Shown here in pieces: positions 6,749 to 10,034 of a stretch of DNA of 10,034 bases. Position 1 is the first letter of the stretch; each line of letters begins with the position of its first letter. The stretch comes from an uncultured Acidimicrobium sp. GTDB lineage: Bacteria; Actinomycetota; Acidimicrobiia; Acidimicrobiales; Ilumatobacteraceae. Location: the NCBI GenBank assembly GCA_903853285.1, contig CAINTF010000286.1, positions 1 to 10,034 of the forward strand. Direction: 5' to 3'. The notes under the pieces were generated by a model. The model searched no databases. It saw only the letters and a list, made by a program, of their open reading frames with translations, and was not told the origin of the DNA. A program made the translations under genes and the position numbers.

Positions 6749-7765
6749 TTATCGTACTTCCATACGACTCAAGGCCTGAGTCACTGCTGCTGTCGAAACG
6801 TCAGCAACTAGCTCGACCCCATTCGGGCCATCCAACACGAAAGTCAAACCATGCAGTGCTTTTTTGTCTGCCAGCATCAACGCCATCAAGTCATCTGCAC
6901 GACAATCTCGCGGCAGCGAGGTCGACAATCCGTAGGCACCAGCAACCACCTGTTGATGGTACGCAACTCGTTCTTCGTCTATCCGGCCAAGAACATGGGC
7001 AAGATGTGCTGCAAAGATCATTCCAACAGCAACAGCTTCTCCGTGCGCGATCTCAAAACCAGTTGATATCTCAAGAGCGTGCCCGAGTGTGTGCCCATAG
7101 TTGAGCACAGCCCGAAGCCCACCTTCGCGTTCGTCACTGGCAACAACATCAGCTTTAATCTGCACGCAACGTGCAATTCGCGATGTGCGATCCATCGCCA
7201 ATAAATCGTCTCCAGTTAAAAAGTGATATTTCGCCATCTCTCCATAACCACAACGCAGTTCGCGTTCCGGCAATGTCGACAATGCATCGGTATCACACAA
7301 CACTGCATGTGGTTGCCAAAAAGCACCAACCAAATTCTTGCCCTCTGGCAAGTTCACACCTGTCTTGCCACCAATTGCAGCATCAACCATTCCAACAAGT
7401 GAAGTTGATACGTGCACCACTGCAGTTCCTCGATGCCACGAAGCTGCCGCAAAACCGGCGACATCTGTAACCAGTCCGCCACCAACTCCGATGACTACGT
7501 CATTGCGATTCAGCCCGGCGGCGGCAAATGCTCGAACGACATGTTCGATTGTCGCCAATGTCTTATGTTGCTCCCCGTCACCGATCACCACTGTGGTGCT
7601 TGGGATGTCGGTCTCTACCTGGATGGGAATGGATTGCTGAGTAACAATCACTGCTCGACGTGCGGTTGCGGGCAGCAGCGAATTGAGTTCGACTCGCACA
7701 CCGGCACCGACAATCACAGGATACGAACGCTCGCCCAGTTGCACGGTCACTTGCTGACGACTCAT
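6749..7765 (-). CDS. aroB: 3-dehydroquinate synthase
   Basis: It converts DAHP to 3-dehydroquinate with NAD+ and a divalent metal, the second shikimate-pathway step. The 338 residues are slightly shorter than the usual ~360. The N-terminal Rossmann-type half has GDGEQHKT (62-69) and VGGGLVTDVAGF (94-105), followed by VSTSLVGMVDAAIGGKTGVN (119-138). The metal ligands are E176 (GYGEMAK), H225 (NYGHTLGHALE) and H241 (AHGEAVAVGM). The segment VSTS has Ser where most family members have Pro (VPTT/VPTS), a local variation. ATG at 7765 has GGAGG at 7770-7774 and overlaps the aroK stop as ATGA, so aroK and aroB should be translated together; in some bacteria they are fused, here they are separate. 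Confidence 0.97.
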   Translation of the reverse strand: MSRQQVTVQLGERSYPVIVGAGVRVELNSLLPATARRAVIVTQQSIPIQVETDIPSTTVVIGDGEQHKTLATIEHVVRAFAAAGLNRNDVVIGVGGGLVTDVAGFAAASWHRGTAVVHVSTSLVGMVDAAIGGKTGVNLPEGKNLVGAFWQPHAVLCDTDALSTLPERELRCGYGEMAKYHFLTGDDLLAMDRTSRIARCVQIKADVVASDEREGGLRAVLNYGHTLGHALEISTGFEIAHGEAVAVGMIFAAHLAHVLGRIDEERVAYHQQVVAGAYGLSTSLPRDCRADDLMALMLADKKALHGLTFVLDGPNGVELVADVSTAAVTQALSRMEVR

Positions 7766-8364
7766 GTTGCCTCCGAATGTCGAAGAATCTGTAGTGCTGC
7801 ATCGACCACTTGCTCGATCTGCTTCCCAGTTGTGTCAATTTTGGCTGTGGCAACCTGCTCGTACAAGCCAGCACGTTCGTTGCTCAATGCGCTCAAAACC
7901 TGTTGTGGATTATTTGCCAACAGCGGTCTTGGAGTTTTCGAAGATGAAGTACGTTTCACCAAGTCATCCACATGTGCATCCAGCCAAATCACATGATCCG
8001 CATGAGCAATAATGCTGTCCCTATTGGTCTGCGAGATGATCGCGCCACCACCGGTGGCTACGACTACGGAGCCCATGGACCGTTGAGCGATCTGCGCACA
8101 TGCATCATCAAGGACCGTCGTTAATACATCCTCTTCAATTGCGCGAAACTCGGCTTCGCCGCCTCGCGCAAAAATCTCACTCACTGTGCATTTCGCCATC
8201 TTGACGATCTGAGCATCTAGATCCACGAAAGAGCATTTCAATGCTTGAGCAACGCCCAACCCGACAGTCGATTTTCCAGTACCCATCACACCAACAAGCA
8301 CAACCACACCAGATTTTGCCGCCGATGGTTGAACTTTCATCACCGGTCGAGTCGAAACGCTCAC
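7762..8364 (-). CDS. aroK: Shikimate kinase
   Basis: It phosphorylates shikimate at the 3-hydroxyl using ATP. The P-loop GVMGTGKS lies at 25-32, shikimate-binding residues at D50 (FVDLD) and R74 (EAEFR), the Walker-B-like GGG at 105-107 (VVATGGGA), the lid Arg at R146 (TPRPLL) and a further substrate Arg at R164 (ERAGLYE). The 200 residues are a little longer than the usual ~170 because of about 17 residues before the core and a short C-terminal tail. GTG at 8364 overlaps the aroC stop as GTGA, which favours this start, although an ATG eight codons further in (residue 9) is possible. Confidence 0.96.
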   Translation of the reverse strand: MSVSTRPVMKVQPSAAKSGVVVLVGVMGTGKSTVGLGVAQALKCSFVDLDAQIVKMAKCTVSEIFARGGEAEFRAIEEDVLTTVLDDACAQIAQRSMGSVVVATGGGAIISQTNRDSIIAHADHVIWLDAHVDDLVKRTSSSKTPRPLLANNPQQVLSALSNERAGLYEQVATAKIDTTGKQIEQVVDAALQILRHSEAT

Positions 8365-9524
8365 TTCAACGATGCGGCAGATGCCTGAGCATTGCGCACG
8401 AACTCCGCAACAGAGTCTCCACCAAATTTGCGTTGTGCTTCATTAGCAAGCACGAGTGCAACCATGGTTTCCGCGACAACACCCATGGCCGGAACTGCAG
8501 TTACATCGGTTCGTTCTTTGAAGCTCACTACTTCTTGCTTGGTGACCGTGTCAACAGTTTTCATTGTCGGACGATTAAGAGTTGCGAGTGGTTTCATGGC
8601 TGCACGAACAACAAGTAATTCACCTGTTGTCATTCCACCCTCTGTTCCGCCAGCCAATGTGCTTTCGCGTCGGTACGACTTATTCTCTTCGTCCCAGATA
8701 ATCGGATCATGTGCGTCGCTACCCCGCCGACCAGCAACTTCGAAACCGTCGCCAATCTCAACACCTTTCACCGCCTGAATACTCATCATTGCTTGCGCAA
8801 GCAATCCATCAAGTTTTCGATCCCAATGCACATAGCTCCCCAAACCGACGGGCATGCCATAAGCGAGTACTTCAACGATCCCGCCAAGACTGTCTCCATC
8901 TTTTGCAGCCGCCTCGATCTGATCAATCATCTGCGCTTCCGAGTCTTTGTTGAAGCAGCGAACTGGGGATTCATCAACAGCAGGCAAATCGCTCATGAGA
9001 GGACGTACTGCAGTGGTGTTTCTGGCGCTACCCATTTGCACGACGTGCGAAAGGATTTCAACTCCAATAGTCCCAAGAAATATTTTGGCTAGAGCACCTG
9101 CGGCTACACGTGCCGCCGTCTCGCGCGCACTCGCACGCTCCAACACATCACGCGCATCGTCGAAACCATATTTTTGCATACCTGTCAGGTCTGCATGTCC
9201 AGGACGTGGCTGAGTGAGCGGCTTCTTTGTTTTGCCAGGCGCAGGCGACATCTCTTCATGCCACACATCGCTTTTGGTCCACTCACTGTTCTTAATCTCT
9301 ATTGCAACTGGCGAACCAAGGGTGCGACCGTGGCGAATACCACCCAGCAAAACGACTTCATCTTGCTCAAACCGTTGCCGAGGTCCACGTCCATACCCAA
9401 GACGGCGACGCGCGAGTTCATGTTGAACCTGTTCTGCTGTCACTTCGAGTCCAGCGGGCAAGCCTTCAACTATGACCACTAGGGCCTGGCCATGGCTTTC
9501 ACCTGCGGTCAAGTAACGCAACAT
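8361..9524 (-). CDS. aroC: Chorismate synthase
   Basis: It removes phosphate from EPSP to form chorismate with reduced FMN, the last common step to aromatic amino acids, folate and quinones. The 387-residue protein has the family blocks [10 protein letters not shown] (6-15; catalytic H11), [11 protein letters not shown] (105-115; second catalytic His H110), [15 protein letters not shown] (129-143), RRGSDAHD (266-273), [11 protein letters not shown] (292-302) and [12 protein letters not shown] (337-348; D340). ATG at 9524 is chosen because [12 protein letters not shown] matches the family's normal N-terminus; the ribosome binding site is poor (GTAGG one base before ATG). It follows aroE after a 67-base gap and overlaps aroK by four bases. 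Confidence 0.98.
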   Translation of the reverse strand: MLRYLTAGESHGQALVVIVEGLPAGLEVTAEQVQHELARRRLGYGRGPRQRFEQDEVVLLGGIRHGRTLGSPVAIEIKNSEWTKSDVWHEEMSPAPGKTKKPLTQPRPGHADLTGMQKYGFDDARDVLERASARETAARVAAGALAKIFLGTIGVEILSHVVQMGSARNTTAVRPLMSDLPAVDESPVRCFNKDSEAQMIDQIEAAAKDGDSLGGIVEVLAYGMPVGLGSYVHWDRKLDGLLAQAMMSIQAVKGVEIGDGFEVAGRRGSDAHDPIIWDEENKSYRRESTLAGGTEGGMTTGELLVVRAAMKPLATLNRPTMKTVDTVTKQEVVSFKERTDVTAVPAMGVVAETMVALVLANEAQRKFGGDSVAEFVRNAQASAASLK

Positions 9525-9528
9525 ACCT

Positions 9529-9541
9529 ACAGACTATCTGT
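9529..9541. repeat. Short palindrome before aroC
   Basis: ACAGA and TCTGT are perfect five-base inverted arms around a three-base centre, with the near edge four bases from the aroC ATG. It could be a small operator or RNA hairpin over the initiation region, or chance; five-base arms are weak evidence. Confidence 0.35.
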
Positions 9542-9559
9542 GACCTCAGCGCCGACTAT

Positions 9560-9596
9560 GGCTATTAACGATTCGGCTATTAACGACTCGGCTATT
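9560..9596. repeat. 15-base tandem repeat at the aroE 3' end
   Basis: Two copies of a 15-base unit (9560-9574 and 9575-9589) differ at one base, and a third partial copy (9590-9596) contains the aroE stop codon. In transcript sense each unit carries UUAAUAGCC. Because the unit is a multiple of three, the copies place extra stops in the aroE frame: TAG at 9594, then TAA-TAG, TAA-TAG and TAG. Replication slippage at the gene end is the simplest origin; a repeated protein-binding site is possible. Confidence 0.85.
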
Positions 9597-10034
9597 TATT
9601 GCGTAGAGAACGATTCGCCAACTCATCGAGTGCGGCCTGACGCATTAACTGCACGTCACCAATCTCTTTGAACCATGCGAGTTGCTGTAAGGCGCCTTGA
9701 TGCACCAACATCCACAAACCATCAACTGTTTTCGCCCCAGCCAACTTTGCGTCTCGAAGCAATGTTGTCTCGAGGGGGTGATACACCGCATCAAGGACTA
9801 CGAGAGATGAATGCAACAGACCTGCTTCAACAGGAGTTTCTTGAGTGCCCATGCCGACGGAAGTCGCATTAATCAGAATATTCGCATTTGCGATATCTCC
9901 AACACTTCCAACGCGTGCGACAGTCGCAGACGTAATCACATCCTGCGCGCGCGATTCAGTTCGGTTGATGACGGCGATGTCGCTAGCGCCACGCCGTGCA
10001 AGAGTCGCAACAATTGCCCTCGCCGTACCGCCTG
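9592..10034 (-). CDS. aroE: Shikimate dehydrogenase (5' part beyond window)
   Basis: It reduces 3-dehydroshikimate to shikimate with NADPH. Only the C-terminal ~147 residues are present. The window starts within the nucleotide-binding glycine loop (GGTARAI, the continuation of a usual GAGGTAR). It continues with INRTESRA (the NRT motif that contacts NADP phosphate), INATSVGMG (the conserved NATSVGM), LDAVYHPLET and GLWMLVHQGALQQLAWF, typical of the AroE C-terminus. The frame is open from 10034 to TAG at 9592. An internal GTG at 9939 is not a real start, since family sequence continues upstream of it. The shikimate-binding N-domain should lie just outside the window. The stop lies in a tandem repeat with further in-frame stops. 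Confidence 0.95.
   Translation of the reverse strand, partial: GGTARAIVATLARRGASDIAVINRTESRAQDVITSATVARVGSVGDIANANILINATSVGMGTQETPVEAGLLHSSLVVLDAVYHPLETTLLRDAKLAGAKTVDGLWMLVHQGALQQLAWFKEIGDVQLMRQAALDELANRSLRNK

Noticed and set aside
7412..7996. A 194-codon plus-strand open frame
   Set aside because: It is fully antisense to aroB and aroK, with low-complexity Cys/Ser/His composition and no motif.
9592..9939. A short stand-alone gene starting at GTG 9939
   Set aside because: AroE family sequence (GGTARAI, NRTESRA) continues in frame upstream to the window edge, so this is an internal codon of aroE.

Overview
The window is a tightly packed gene run with every gene on the minus strand, so transcription goes from position 10034 towards position 1. 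Nothing credible is encoded on the plus strand. In transcription order the genes are aroE (5' part off the window), aroC, aroK, aroB, aroQ, an M24 Xaa-Pro peptidase gene, efp, nusB, a DUF2079-type membrane protein gene, pyrR, pyrB and pyrC (3' end off the window). The order aro genes - Xaa-Pro peptidase - efp - nusB - pyrR - pyrB - pyrC is characteristic of Actinobacteriota. By eye the base composition is near 50% GC (not counted), and GTG starts are common (pyrB, pyrR, nusB, efp, pepP, aroK). A moderate-GC actinobacterium fits, perhaps a freshwater or marine Acidimicrobiia; the class is a guess.

Region 1 (10034-6295) is the common aromatic pathway: shikimate dehydrogenase, chorismate synthase, shikimate kinase, 3-dehydroquinate synthase and type II dehydroquinase. 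Together they cover DAHP to shikimate 3-phosphate plus the last step to chorismate; aroA/aroG-type genes are not here. Region 2 (6285-4146) holds translation and transcription housekeeping: an Xaa-Pro peptidase, elongation factor P (which relieves polyproline stalling) and the antitermination factor NusB. Region 3 (4143-2713) is a multi-pass membrane protein of unknown function inserted between nusB and pyrR. Region 4 (2632-1) begins de novo pyrimidine synthesis: PyrR regulator, aspartate carbamoyltransferase and dihydroorotase.

Most junctions are 4-base stop/start overlaps (aroC/aroK, aroK/aroB, pyrR/pyrB, pyrB/pyrC), gaps of 2-9 bases, or a 28-base overlap (pepP/efp), which suggests translational coupling. 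Only two gaps are larger. The 80-base gap before pyrR contains a hairpin that matches the known PyrR-binding RNA loop almost perfectly. It sits just upstream of the pyrR ribosome binding site, with no terminator visible after it, which points to PyrR autoregulation of pyr translation. The 67-base gap after aroE contains a 15-base tandem repeat that multiplies in-frame stop codons, followed by a short palindrome next to the aroC start. No tRNA, rRNA, CRISPR, insertion sequence or phage feature was seen. The window is mostly conserved core metabolism, and no new multi-gene system was recognised; the regulatory and junction details are the points of interest.
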